A stretch of DNA of 64,000 nucleotides from Castellaniella sp. (GTDB taxonomy: Bacteria > Pseudomonadota > Gammaproteobacteria > Burkholderiales > Burkholderiaceae_B), in NCBI RefSeq assembly GCF_034675845.1, contig NZ_JAUCCU010000001.1, forward strand, positions 930,001-994,000. Reading direction: 5' to 3'. The position numbers were made by a program, and so were the translations under genes. Shown here piece after piece: positions 26,951-36,137 of this stretch. Position 1 is the first letter of the stretch. Every line of letters begins with the position of its first letter. The notes under the pieces were generated by a model, which searched no databases, was not told the origin of the DNA, and was given only the letters and a program-made list of their open reading frames with translations.

Positions 26951-27784
26951 TTAGCCTTTTTGAATTTTATCGATGTCCTGGCGCACGTCGGCCAACCATC
27001 CAGCCACGGCCTGAATAGCCGCCTGGGGGCCATCGCGGCGCGAGGTATCTTCGAGGATTTGGATGAGTTTGCTGCCGATGACGACAGCATCGGCATGGGC
27101 GGCGACACGCGCCGCACTGGCGGCATCGCGGATGCCAAAACCCACCCCGACGGGAATGGCAACATGGCGGCGAATGGTGGCCAAATGTCGCGCCACATCA
27201 TCGGTATCCAGATTGCCAGCCCCCGTGACCCCCTTGAGGGACACATAATAGACGTAGCCACGTGCCAGACGGGCGATGGCTTTCATGCGGGCTTCGGTGG
27301 ACGTAGGCGCCAACAGATAAATCGAGTCCAGGCCGACAGCGGACAACCGGGCGGCAAAGTCGGCGGATTCTTCCGGTGTGTAATCCACCACCAGAACACC
27401 ATCCACGCCGGCAGCAGCAGCCTGATCGGCAAAAACTTGCTGGCCGAGGCACTCGACCGGATTGGCGTACCCCATCAAGACCACCGGGGTCCGCTTGTCG
27501 CGTTGACGGAATTCAGCCACGATGGCCAGCACCCGGGTCAAGCTGACCCCAGCGGCAATGGCACGCTCGCCTGCCTGCTGGATCACGGGGCCATCGGCCA
27601 TGGGATCAGAGAACGGCACCCCCAGCTCGATGACATCCGCCCCGGCTGCCACCAGAGCATGCATGAGATCAGGTGTGGACCCGGCCAGCGGATCGCCTGC
27701 GGTAATGTAGGGAATCAAGGCCGTGCGCCCCGACAGGCCGCCGAAACAAGCGGCCAGGCGTTGATTGGATGCTGCAGCTGTCAA
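26951..27784 (-). CDS. trpA: Tryptophan synthase alpha subunit
   Basis: Cleaves indole-3-glycerol phosphate to indole and glyceraldehyde 3-phosphate and passes indole through a tunnel to TrpB. The 277-residue TIM barrel has the catalytic residues E53 (VIELGVPFSD) and D64 (SDPMADGPVIQ), and the phosphate-binding GFGIRDAASA loop near residues 217-226. It follows trpB by 9 bases and precedes accD by 2. Confidence 0.97.
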   Translation of the reverse strand: MTAAASNQRLAACFGGLSGRTALIPYITAGDPLAGSTPDLMHALVAAGADVIELGVPFSDPMADGPVIQQAGERAIAAGVSLTRVLAIVAEFRQRDKRTPVVLMGYANPVECLGQQVFADQAAAAGVDGVLVVDYTPEESADFAARLSAVGLDSIYLLAPTSTEARMKAIARLARGYVYYVSLKGVTGAGNLDTDDVARHLATIRRHVAIPVGVGFGIRDAASAARVAAHADAVVIGSKLIQILEDTSRRDGPQAAIQAVAGWLADVRQDIDKIQKG

Positions 27785-27793
27785 AGCGGGCTC

Positions 27794-29074
27794 CTAAAGC
27801 GTAATGCCGCTGTATTCGGCAACGGTATGCATGTCTTTGTCGCCCCGCCCCGAGACATTGACCAGAATGATCTGGTCGGGCGACAGCGTGGGGGCGAGCT
27901 TGGTGGCATAGGCAATTGCATGCGCGGATTCCAGTGCCGGCATAATGCCCTCGATGCGGCAGCACTCATGAAACGCGGCCAGGGCTTCTTGGTCGGTAAT
28001 GCCCACATACTGGGCACGGCCGACATCCTTCAGCCAAGCGTGTTCCGGGCCAACGCCCGGGTAATCCAGGCCAGCGGAGATGGAATGGGTCTCGGTGATC
28101 TGGCCATTGGCGTCCTGCAGCAAATACGTGCGATTGCCGTGCAGCACCCCCACCACACCGCGATTAAGCGATGCGGCATGATGCCCGCTGTCCAGGCCCT
28201 GACCGGCAGCCTCGACCCCGATCAGATGGACGGATTCGTGTTCGATATAGGGGTGGAAAATACCGATGGCATTGGAGCCCCCTCCGACCGACGCGACCAC
28301 GTAGTCGGGCTGGCGGCCCGCATCACGCGGCATTTGCTCCAGGCATTCACGGCCGATGATGGTCTGGAAGTCGCGCACCATCTGGGGATAAGGATGTGGC
28401 CCAGCCACCGTCCCGATAATATAAAAGGTGTCCTCGACGTGGGCAACCCAATCCCGCATGGCCTCGTTGAGTGCGTCCTTGAGGGTGCGCGAGCCGGATT
28501 CGACCGGCACCACCTGGGCGCCCAAGAGCTTCATGCGGTAGACATTGGATGCCTGACGGCGGACATCTTCACTACCCATATAGACCACGCATTCCAGGCC
28601 GTAGCGTGCCGCCACGGTGGCGGTGGCCACCCCATGCTGACCGGCCCCGGTCTCGGCAATGACGCGGGCTTTGCCCATGCGTCGGGCCAGCAAGGCCTGG
28701 CCAATGCAATTATTGACCTTATGGGCGCCGGTGTGATTGAGGTCTTCACGCTTGAACCAGATCTGGGCGCCGCCCAACTGTTGCGACCAGCGTCGCGCAT
28801 GATAGACGGGGCTGGGACGCCCGACAAAGTGTTCAAGTTCGTCGGCGAACTCGCGCAGGAACTCCGGATCGTCACGGTATTGCTGATAGGCATCCCGCAA
28901 GGCATCCAGGGCATGCACCAGGGTTTCGGCCACGAACGAACCGCCAAACTGTCCGAAATGCCCCTGGGCATCCGGCAAATGATAGGGTTTCAAATCCAGA
29001 CTCGCTTCTAAGGTGCCCAAGTCGGGCGGACAGACCACTGCGGCCAGCCAAACAGCCATTTTAGCAGCGCCCAT
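27794..29074 (-). CDS. trpB: Tryptophan synthase beta subunit
   Basis: A PLP enzyme joining indole and serine to make tryptophan. Motifs: GHFGQFGGSFVAETL near the N-terminus, the PLP lysine in LNHTGAHKVNN, GAGQHGVATA, and GGGSNAIGIF for the cofactor phosphate, ending with NVSGRGDKDM. With the ATG ending at 29074 the protein has 426 residues, about 25 more than usual before KPYHLPDAQGHFG. No convincing ribosome site marks any start; the ATG ending at 29059 is an alternative. Only 30 bases separate it from the relA stop, so relA and trp genes may be co-transcribed. Confidence 0.95.
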   Translation of the reverse strand: MGAAKMAVWLAAVVCPPDLGTLEASLDLKPYHLPDAQGHFGQFGGSFVAETLVHALDALRDAYQQYRDDPEFLREFADELEHFVGRPSPVYHARRWSQQLGGAQIWFKREDLNHTGAHKVNNCIGQALLARRMGKARVIAETGAGQHGVATATVAARYGLECVVYMGSEDVRRQASNVYRMKLLGAQVVPVESGSRTLKDALNEAMRDWVAHVEDTFYIIGTVAGPHPYPQMVRDFQTIIGRECLEQMPRDAGRQPDYVVASVGGGSNAIGIFHPYIEHESVHLIGVEAAGQGLDSGHHAASLNRGVVGVLHGNRTYLLQDANGQITETHSISAGLDYPGVGPEHAWLKDVGRAQYVGITDQEALAAFHECCRIEGIMPALESAHAIAYATKLAPTLSPDQIILVNVSGRGDKDMHTVAEYSGITL

Positions 29075-29104
29075 CGTGATGCGTCGGGCTGCGCAAACTG
29101 GAGG

Positions 29105-31303
29105 TCAATGCCGACTGGCCTGAACCCCGGGCAATTCGTTGACCGCATCCAGCGCCTGACGGATCTGAGCGCCATCGCGGACCTCGATGGTGAATACCAT
29201 ATGGGCCAACGAACGACGGCTATGAGTCGTGACCCGCACCACACGCAGCCGCAAGCGGGCAAAGACCTCGGACAGGTCGCGCAACAAATTGGGCCGATCC
29301 TGGGCATGGATATTGAGGTCGACCGGATACATGGCCTGGCCGGTTTCGCCCCAATCCACCTGTATGCAGCGTTCTGGATGACGCAATACCAAGGCAGCCC
29401 AGGCGCTGCAGTCGCGACGGTGAATCGACACGCCTCGACCCCGGGTGACAAAGCCCTCGATGGCATCGGGCGGCGCTGGGCGACAGCAGCGCGCCAGCTG
29501 TGTCATCAGGGAATCCACCCCCACCACCAGTACGCCGCTCTTGCCGGTGCGCGATACGCTGCTGGCCTCGCTGGCATAGACCCGCGCCGCATCCGGCAGC
29601 GGTGCGCCGGGCTCGGCTTCGCGAAAGGCCTGATCGATCTGACGCAGGCTGAATTCTTCTTTGGCGGCGGCCACATAAAGATCATCGGCACGGGCAAAGC
29701 CGAGCTGCTGCGCCAAGTGTTCTTGATTGATGGCGGTCTTGCCCAGGCGCTGCAATTCCTTTTCGACCAGGGTCTGGCCTTGGGCGATACGCTGTTGCAG
29801 TTCGACCGCATTGAACCAGGCCCGGACCTTGGCCCGTGCCCGGGGGCTGGCCAAATAGGCCAGTTGCGGATTCAGCCAATCGCGCGAAGGTCCGCCGGAC
29901 TTTGCGGCCATGATCTCGACGGTCTGCCCTGTACGCAGCCGGGTAGACAAGGGCACCATCTGGCCATCCACCCGCGCACCCCGGCAGCGATGCCCCAGAT
30001 CGGTATGCAGCAAATAGGCAAAGTCCACCGGCGTCGCCCCAGCGGGGAGTTCGAGCACCCGGGCCTGGGGCGTCATGACGTAAATATGGTTGCTGACGGG
30101 CGGGGCCTCGGGGGCGGGCGCCGGGCCACCGTCCTCCTTCCAGGCCAGCAACTGGCGCATCCAGGATATCTTCTGGTCATCGGCGCCTGCCGCCGACACC
30201 TGCCCACCCCGGGCACCGGCTTCTTTATAGCGCCAGTGCGCGGCCATGCCGTATTCGGCGAAGCGGTGCATCTCGTGGGTGCGGATCTGCACCTCGAAGG
30301 CCCGGCCTTCCGCATCGGCCACCACGGTATGCAGGGAACGATAGCCATTGGGCTTGGGGCGGGCGATATAGTCGTCGAATTCCTCTGGCACAGGGATCCA
30401 CATGGCATGGACCAGGGCCAGTGCGGCGTAGCAGGTACGCTCGTCAGCCACAATCACCCGCAAGGCACGCAGGTCAAAGAGCTGGTGGAATTCAAGATGC
30501 TTGATCCGCATCTTGTTCCAGATGCTATAGATGTGTTTGGGTCGGCCACTGATGTCGGCCCGGATATGCGCATCATCCAGTGCCGCCTGGAGGCGGCTCA
30601 TGACCGCCTCGATGAAGGCCTCGCGCTCGATGCGTTTTTCCTCGAGCTGACGCGCAATCGACTTATAGGTATCGGGCTGTAAAAACCGGAACGACAGGTC
30701 TTCCATTTCCCATTTCAGTTGCCAGATCCCCAGGCGATTGGCCAATGGCGTATATAAGGCCATGGTCTCGCGGGCGAACTCGGGGGGGCACGGCGTACGG
30801 CTGGCGGCATACCAGCGCAAGGACTGCAGCCGCGAAGCCAACCGCATCAACACGATGCGCAGATCCGCCGCCATGGCCAACAGCATCTTGCGCTGCATTT
30901 CTTTTTGGTCGGCCCCGGAATCCGCCCCGGCACGCCCAGCCACCGCCCCCAGCATCAGCAGGGCGCGCGCCCCCTGAACCAGCGTGGCGACATCTGGGCC
31001 AAAGGCCTTGCGCAAAGGGTCCGTGCGGGACAACTGGCCCGCCGGGACGGGCTGCACCGCCAGCAATGCCCCCGCCCGGGTGGCAGCATCCGAGCCCAGC
31101 TCGGCAAGAATCAGCGCAACTGCGGCGCAATGCGCATCCAAGGCCTCGCCTGTGCTGGCCATCGCCTGCTGCAAAGGTAGACGCACCCAATCCACCGCCT
31201 GCTGCAGCAAGGCTACCCCGGCCTCGTCCAGCCCCTGGGAGGCAGCCCGAAACCAGTCCGCATCGAAGGGATCAGAAGGTGCTACGACGGTAGAGTGGCT
31301 CAT
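29105..31303 (-). CDS. relA: (p)ppGpp synthetase RelA
   Basis: Ribosome-associated stringent-response synthetase making (p)ppGpp from ATP and GTP/GDP during amino acid starvation. The 732-residue protein has a degenerate hydrolase domain with no HD pair (TRAGALLAVQPV where the HD motif would be). The synthetase domain follows (GRPKHIYSIWNKM, FDLRALRVIVAD, NGYRSLHTVV, EVQIRTHEMHRFAEYGMAAH), then TGS (about 400-460), a helical and zinc-finger region, and a C-terminal ACT domain (AQDRPNLLRDLSEVFAR). The missing HD pair makes it RelA rather than SpoT. Confidence 0.95.
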   Translation of the reverse strand: MSHSTVVAPSDPFDADWFRAASQGLDEAGVALLQQAVDWVRLPLQQAMASTGEALDAHCAAVALILAELGSDAATRAGALLAVQPVPAGQLSRTDPLRKAFGPDVATLVQGARALLMLGAVAGRAGADSGADQKEMQRKMLLAMAADLRIVLMRLASRLQSLRWYAASRTPCPPEFARETMALYTPLANRLGIWQLKWEMEDLSFRFLQPDTYKSIARQLEEKRIEREAFIEAVMSRLQAALDDAHIRADISGRPKHIYSIWNKMRIKHLEFHQLFDLRALRVIVADERTCYAALALVHAMWIPVPEEFDDYIARPKPNGYRSLHTVVADAEGRAFEVQIRTHEMHRFAEYGMAAHWRYKEAGARGGQVSAAGADDQKISWMRQLLAWKEDGGPAPAPEAPPVSNHIYVMTPQARVLELPAGATPVDFAYLLHTDLGHRCRGARVDGQMVPLSTRLRTGQTVEIMAAKSGGPSRDWLNPQLAYLASPRARAKVRAWFNAVELQQRIAQGQTLVEKELQRLGKTAINQEHLAQQLGFARADDLYVAAAKEEFSLRQIDQAFREAEPGAPLPDAARVYASEASSVSRTGKSGVLVVGVDSLMTQLARCCRPAPPDAIEGFVTRGRGVSIHRRDCSAWAALVLRHPERCIQVDWGETGQAMYPVDLNIHAQDRPNLLRDLSEVFARLRLRVVRVTTHSRRSLAHMVFTIEVRDGAQIRQALDAVNELPGVQASRH

Positions 31304-31469
31304 GACACGAGAAACATTCAGATAGGTTCGGCGGATACTAGACTCTATACTACTTGAGTCCAGCGGGCGGCACCCCTACCTGCATATCAGGCTCTGGCTG
31401 CCAAGGCACGTAAATTAGGTAAAATCCCGGATGGCCTTTGTTGGCTTTGTTTTTCTGCCGGAGCACCTC

Positions 31470-31796
31470 ATGACCCACGTCGTCACCGAAAACTGTATTA
31501 AATGTAAATATACCGACTGCGTCGATGTCTGTCCGGTGGACTGTTTTCGCGAAGGGCCTAATTTTCTGGTCATCGACCCCGAAGAATGCATCGATTGTGC
31601 TGTCTGCGTGCCAGAATGTCCGGCCAACGCCATTTTCGCCGAAGAAGACGTCCCCCAGGATCAGGTCGATTACATCCCGCTGAACGCAGAACTTTCTCCT
31701 ACTTTTGGCCCCATCAATCGTTCGCTCACCCCGCTGGATGGCGCCGACGACTGGAATGGCGTGGCTGACAAACTCAAGTATTTAGAGCGTCCCTGA
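31470..31796 (+). CDS. fdxA: 7Fe ferredoxin FdxA
   Basis: A 108-residue electron carrier with one 3Fe-4S and one 4Fe-4S cluster. The cysteines lie in ENCIKCKYTDCVDVCPVDCF (C9, C12, C17, C21, C25) and EECIDCAVCVPECP (C40, C43, C46, C50). The C-terminal extension PLNAELSPTFGPINRS is typical of the Azotobacter FdI type of Burkholderiales. GGAG stands 7 bases before the ATG at 31470; an upstream open frame is not used. Divergent from relA and apparently monocistronic. Confidence 0.95.
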   Translation: MTHVVTENCIKCKYTDCVDVCPVDCFREGPNFLVIDPEECIDCAVCVPECPANAIFAEEDVPQDQVDYIPLNAELSPTFGPINRSLTPLDGADDWNGVADKLKYLERP

Positions 31797-31952
31797 CGCT
31801 TCTGTCTGCAAAAGGCAACTCTTGCGACCGGGTATTTACTCACATCGGGTAATCCCGCTAGCGCATCGTCATGTTTACCGGTACTTTATATCTGCACGCA
31901 ATATACCTTGGCGCACGATCTGCGCCGCTGCAGACCACCGGAACGCACCACT

Positions 31953-33170
31953 ATGCTGTATGACCTTCATGAACTCCAGCGCACTATTCTTGCGCCTCTG
32001 ACTGCCTTTACCGAAACTGGCTCACAGCTGTTCTCCAATCCCTACAGCCCCCTAGCGTATACCCCGCTGTCGCGTCAATTCGCCGCCACCTACGAACTGG
32101 CCCACCGCATGGGCAAAGAATACGAAAAACCCGCCTGGAACCTGCACACCACAACAATCGACAAACAAGAAGTCGCCGTCACCGAAGAAACCGTCCTGGC
32201 GCAGCCCTTCTGTCGCCTGGTGCATTTCCGCCGTGACACACAAAATCAGGACCCCTGTATTTTGCTGGTGGCCCCCCTATCGGGCCACCATGCGACACTG
32301 TTGCGCGACACGGTCCGTACCCTGCTGCCCAACCACGATGTCTACGTCACCGACTGGATCGACGCCCGCATGGTGCCGGCCAGCGAAGGCACCTTTGGCT
32401 TGGACGACTACGTTCACTATGTCCAGACTTTCCTGCGCCACCTGGGACCGGATACCCACGTCATTTCCGTCTGCCAGCCCACAGTGCCGGTACTCGCTGC
32501 CGTATCGCTGCTGGCCAGCCACAACGACCCCTGCCAGCCGCGCACCATGACCATGATGGGCGGCCCGATCGACGCCAGCAAATCCCCCACCCAGGTCAAT
32601 CGGCTGGCCACCACAAAATCCTACTCCTGGTTCGAGGACAACCTCATCCACCGTGTTCCCGCCCGCTACCCGGGCATAGGCCGCCAGGTCTATCCCGGGT
32701 TTCTGCAGCACACCGGCTTTGTCGCCATGAATCCGGATCGCCACCTGAAATCACACTACGATTTCTACCTGCACCTGCTGCGCGGCGACGATAACGACGC
32801 TGAGGCCCATCGCCGTTTCTACGACGAATACAACGCCGTTCTGGACATGCCAGCGCAGTTCTATCTGGACACCATTCGCACCGTATTCCAGGACTTCCGC
32901 CTACCCCAGGGCACTTGGATCATTGATGGCGACCTGGTCGACCCGACCGCCATTCGCCACACCGCCTTGCTGACCATCGAAGGCGAACTCGACGATATCT
33001 CCGGTTCCGGCCAGACGCATGCCGCCCAGGATTTGTGCAAAAACCTGCCAGACTCCATGCGTGAAGCCTACACCGCCGCCGAGTGCGGCCATTACGGGAT
33101 TTTCTCCGGCCGCCGGTGGCGTTCGCGGATCTATCCTAAAATCTCCGCTTTCATCCGCGCTCACCCATAA
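31953..33170 (+). CDS. phaZ: Intracellular polyhydroxyalkanoate depolymerase
   Basis: Mobilises stored polyhydroxybutyrate granules. The 405-residue alpha/beta-hydrolase has a cysteine nucleophile, C174 in ISVCQPTVPVLAA, as in the Cupriavidus PhaZ1 group. A candidate acid is in GELDDISG and the histidine in AECGHYGIFSG. No signal peptide is present, consistent with a granule-bound cytosolic enzyme. The start is the ATG at 31953 (MLYDLHELQRT), as in relatives; an in-frame ATG 15 codons upstream is less likely. It implies that the host makes PHA, although no synthase is in the window. Confidence 0.92.
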   Translation: MLYDLHELQRTILAPLTAFTETGSQLFSNPYSPLAYTPLSRQFAATYELAHRMGKEYEKPAWNLHTTTIDKQEVAVTEETVLAQPFCRLVHFRRDTQNQDPCILLVAPLSGHHATLLRDTVRTLLPNHDVYVTDWIDARMVPASEGTFGLDDYVHYVQTFLRHLGPDTHVISVCQPTVPVLAAVSLLASHNDPCQPRTMTMMGGPIDASKSPTQVNRLATTKSYSWFEDNLIHRVPARYPGIGRQVYPGFLQHTGFVAMNPDRHLKSHYDFYLHLLRGDDNDAEAHRRFYDEYNAVLDMPAQFYLDTIRTVFQDFRLPQGTWIIDGDLVDPTAIRHTALLTIEGELDDISGSGQTHAAQDLCKNLPDSMREAYTAAECGHYGIFSGRRWRSRIYPKISAFIRAHP

Positions 33171-33249
33171 ATCCAGCCCTTCTCGTACTGCCCTGCCCCA
33201 AACGGCAGGGCATGCGCATTGCGCGGCACTCTTTTACACTGGCCGTGCC

Positions 33250-33861
33250 ATGTCTTCCCTGATCGATACGCTTGACGCCCTGCTGCCCCAGACTCAATGC
33301 GGCCAGTGCGGCTTCGACGGCTGCCGTCCCTATGCGCAGGCCATGGCCGACGGCCAGGCTGAAATCAACCGCTGCCCACCGGGCGGCCCGCAGACCATTG
33401 CTACCCTGGCCCAGGCCCTGGGTCGTCCCATCCTGCCGTTGGACCCCGACTGTGGCACCCACCAGCCGTTTCGCGTTGCCCTGATCGACGAGGAACACTG
33501 CATCGGCTGCACCCTCTGCATCCAGGCATGCCCGGTGGATGCCATTCTAGGGGCCAACCAAAGCATGCATACCGTGATCGAGGACGACTGCACAGGCTGC
33601 GAGCGCTGTGTCGCCCCCTGCCCGGTCGACTGCATCAGCATGGTGCCCGCCGGACGCGACTGGACGATACAGGACGCAGATACCGCCCGCGTGCGTTATA
33701 TGGCCCGCAACGAACGCCTGCAAGCTCGTCACGCCGAAGCCGATAGCCCAGCCGCCCGCACCCTGGCCAACAAACCCACCCTGGCCGCGCCCACATCCGA
33801 CCACGACAAACAAGACCGCATTGCCCAGGCTCTGGCTCGGGCACGCGCCCGACGCCCATGA
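33250..33861 (+). CDS. rsxB: RnfB/RsxB-type iron-sulphur protein
   Basis: A 203-residue ferredoxin-like electron-transfer protein. The N-terminal Fe-S domain has C17, C20, C25 and C42 (TQCGQCGFDGCRPYAQ), then a double 4Fe-4S ferredoxin domain (EEHCIGCTLCIQACPVDAI and DDCTGCERCVAPCPVDCIS, about residues 78-125) and an Ala-rich tail. It lacks the N-terminal membrane anchor of full Rnf complexes. No other rsx/rnf subunit is nearby, which is usual in Betaproteobacteria, where this gene pairs with nth. It overlaps nth by ATGA. The partner is unknown; a role in supplying electrons to Fe-S enzymes is speculation. Confidence 0.88.
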   Translation: MSSLIDTLDALLPQTQCGQCGFDGCRPYAQAMADGQAEINRCPPGGPQTIATLAQALGRPILPLDPDCGTHQPFRVALIDEEHCIGCTLCIQACPVDAILGANQSMHTVIEDDCTGCERCVAPCPVDCISMVPAGRDWTIQDADTARVRYMARNERLQARHAEADSPAARTLANKPTLAAPTSDHDKQDRIAQALARARARRP

Positions 33862-34493
33862 AGCGCACCGCCATCGAAGAATGCTTTCGCCGCTGGCAAG
33901 CAGCCAACCCCCACCCGGAAACCGAACTGGAATACGACAGCACCTTCCAGTTGCTGATTGCCGTCATCCTGTCGGCTCAGGCCACCGACCGATCCGTCAA
34001 CCTGGCCACCCAGCGATTCTTCCCCAAACACGGAACCCCCGAAGGCCTGCTGGCCCTGGGCGAAACAGGGCTGACCGAGGCCATCCGCACCATCGGCCTG
34101 TACAAGACCAAGGCACGCAACATCATCCGCACCTGCGAACTGCTGCTGCAACACCACGCTGGCCAGGTGCCTGACCAGCGCGAAGCCCTGGAAGCCCTGC
34201 CTGGCGTGGGCCGAAAAACCGCCAATGTGGTCTTGAACACCGCCTTTCGTCAGCCCACCATGGCAGTGGACACGCATATATTCCGGGTCTCCAACCGCAC
34301 CGGCATCGCCCCGGGCAAGACCGTGCTGGCCGTAGAGCAGGCCCTGCTGCGGCGTGTGCCCAAGGCCTATCTGCTGGATGCCCATCATTGGCTGATTCTG
34401 CATGGCCGCTACGTCTGCGTGGCCCGCAAGCCCAAGTGCCCGCAATGCCCCATTGCCGATCTGTGCGACTACCCGGACAAAACGCCCCTCTGA
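33858..34493 (+). CDS. nth: Endonuclease III
   Basis: A base-excision repair glycosylase/AP lyase for oxidised pyrimidines. The 211-residue protein has the helix-hairpin-helix LPGVGRKTANVVL with catalytic K120, D138 (MAVDTHIFRV) and a C-terminal 4Fe-4S site, with cysteines in CVARKPKCPQCPIADLC. Length and residue numbers match E. coli Nth. It is translationally coupled to rsxB. Confidence 0.97.
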   Translation: MKRTAIEECFRRWQAANPHPETELEYDSTFQLLIAVILSAQATDRSVNLATQRFFPKHGTPEGLLALGETGLTEAIRTIGLYKTKARNIIRTCELLLQHHAGQVPDQREALEALPGVGRKTANVVLNTAFRQPTMAVDTHIFRVSNRTGIAPGKTVLAVEQALLRRVPKAYLLDAHHWLILHGRYVCVARKPKCPQCPIADLCDYPDKTPL

Positions 34494-34588
34494 TGTAAAA
34501 CCCCAATGGCGATCCGCAAACTGTTATCTCATACTTAAAGCACTTCGCCACACGGGCATGACAAAAAGTTTCGACACATCAGGGCATC

Positions 34589-35371
34589 ATGGGCACAGAT
34601 CAATCCATCATCCTCGAAACCCGCAACCTCACCAAGACTTTTCTGGGGTTCGTCGCGGTCGATGCAGTCAATCTTCAGGTGCAGCGCGGCCATATTCACG
34701 CTCTGATCGGTCCCAACGGCGCAGGCAAGACCACCTGCTTCAATCTCCTCACCAAATTCATCAAACCCACCCAGGGCCAGATCTATTTCGACGGCCAGGA
34801 GATCACCCACGATCAGCCCGCCGACATCGCCCGCAAAGGCATCATCCGATCTTTCCAGATCTCCGCCGTATTTCCTCAGCTGTCCGTGCTAGATAACGTG
34901 CGTATCGCCTTGCAGCGCAACACCGGCCTGTCCTTTCACTTCTGGCGCAGCGAACGCAGCCTCGCTCCCCTGAACCAGCGGGCGCAGGCGCTGCTCGACG
35001 AAGTCGGCCTGGGTGGCTTTGCCGACGAAATCACCGTGAATCTGCCCTATGGCCGCAAACGCGCCCTGGAAATCGCCACCACCCTGGCCATGGAACCCAG
35101 CCTGATGCTGCTGGACGAACCCACCCAAGGCATGGGCCACGAAGACGTGGACCGCGTCACCCAGCTCATCAAACAGGTCAGCGTCGGACGCACCATCCTG
35201 ATGGTCGAGCACAATATGAAGGTCGTTTCCTCGATTGCCGACCGCATCACGGTACTGGCCCGAGGGGCCGTCCTGGCCGAAGGCGATTATGCGGCTGTGT
35301 CCAACAATCCAGCCGTGATGGAAGCCTACATGGGCACCACCCAAGGGGAACTCGAAGGAGCCCAAGCATGA
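34589..35371 (+). CDS. livG: Branched-chain amino acid type ABC ATPase (LivG-like)
   Basis: One of two ATPases of a hydrophobic amino acid uptake (HAAT) ABC importer. The 260-residue protein has Walker A GPNGAGKT (residues 41-48), the LivG-type signature LPYGRKRALEIATTL in place of LSGGQ, Walker B LMLLDEP and the H-loop MVEHNM. It is first gene of a rightward livG-livF-SBP-livH-livM cluster, overlapping livF by ATGA. The substrate is not readable from the ATPase; such systems carry branched-chain amino acids, amides, or small carboxylates. Confidence 0.93.
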   Translation: MGTDQSIILETRNLTKTFLGFVAVDAVNLQVQRGHIHALIGPNGAGKTTCFNLLTKFIKPTQGQIYFDGQEITHDQPADIARKGIIRSFQISAVFPQLSVLDNVRIALQRNTGLSFHFWRSERSLAPLNQRAQALLDEVGLGGFADEITVNLPYGRKRALEIATTLAMEPSLMLLDEPTQGMGHEDVDRVTQLIKQVSVGRTILMVEHNMKVVSSIADRITVLARGAVLAEGDYAAVSNNPAVMEAYMGTTQGELEGAQA

Positions 35372-36087
35372 ACAGCAGCACCCCCGCCCTGGAAATCTCC
35401 GACCTGCAAGCCTGGTACGGCGAATCCCATGTCCTGCACGGCGTCAATATGCGCGTTGAACCTGGTCAGGTCGTCACCTTGTTGGGCCGCAATGGCGCGG
35501 GACGCACCACAACGCTGCGCGCACTGCTGGGCCTGACCAGCCGGCGCACTGGCTCCATCCGTATCCAGGGCACCGAATCCATCCACATGCCCACTTACCG
35601 TATTGCCCACCTGGGCATCGGCTACTGCCCCGAAGAACGCGGCATCTTTGCCTCTTTATCGTGCGAAGAAAACCTGCTGCTGCCACCCACTGTAGGCAAT
35701 ACGCTGGGCGGCGGCATGTCGCTGGCTGAAATCTACGATATGTTTCCCAATCTGCTGGAACGCCGCCACTCCCCCGGCACCCGCCTGTCCGGGGGTGAAC
35801 AACAAATGCTGGCCGTGGCCCGCATTCTGCGCACCGGCGCCAACCTGCTGCTGCTCGACGAGATCTCCGAGGGCCTGGCCCCCGTCATTGTCCAGGCCCT
35901 GGCCCGCATGATCACCACCTTGAAGGCCAAGGGCTACACCATCGTCATGGTCGAACAGAACTTCCGTTTCGCCGCCCCGCTGGCCGATCACTTCTACATC
36001 ATGGAACACGGCCAGATCATCGAAGAATTCCCCGCTGCCCAGCTCTCAGAAAAAAAACACACGCTCGACAGCCTGCTGGGCGTCTGA
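35368..36087 (+). CDS. livF: Branched-chain amino acid type ABC ATPase (LivF-like), arginine Walker A
   Basis: The second ATPase of the same importer, 239 residues. Notably its Walker A is GRNGAGRT (residues 40-47), with R46 where the phosphate-binding lysine normally stands. The rest is intact: LSGGEQQMLAVARIL, Walker B LLLLDEI, with isoleucine instead of the usual proline after the glutamate, and a final MVEQNFRF H-loop position occupied by Q. I recall arginine at this site in other Burkholderiales LivF proteins, so it may be a subfamily trait, with LivG doing most of the ATP hydrolysis. Stop is 50 bases before the binding-protein gene. Confidence 0.92.
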   Translation: MNSSTPALEISDLQAWYGESHVLHGVNMRVEPGQVVTLLGRNGAGRTTTLRALLGLTSRRTGSIRIQGTESIHMPTYRIAHLGIGYCPEERGIFASLSCEENLLLPPTVGNTLGGGMSLAEIYDMFPNLLERRHSPGTRLSGGEQQMLAVARILRTGANLLLLDEISEGLAPVIVQALARMITTLKAKGYTIVMVEQNFRFAAPLADHFYIMEHGQIIEEFPAAQLSEKKHTLDSLLGV

Positions 36088-36137
36088 CGTTCTTTACCTC
36101 ATCCGCCGGCATCGCCGACTACTTCAGGAGACTTCCC

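Noticed and set aside
26960..29011. A 683-codon open frame on the + strand opposite trpA-trpB
   Set aside because: It is a high-GC antisense shadow: the opposite strand encodes two complete, motif-bearing tryptophan synthase subunits, and the frame has no family resemblance or ribosome site.
31341..31360. GACTC-N10-GAGTC inverted repeat between relA and fdxA as an operator
   Set aside because: Five-base arms are expected by chance in this much sequence and nothing else supports it.
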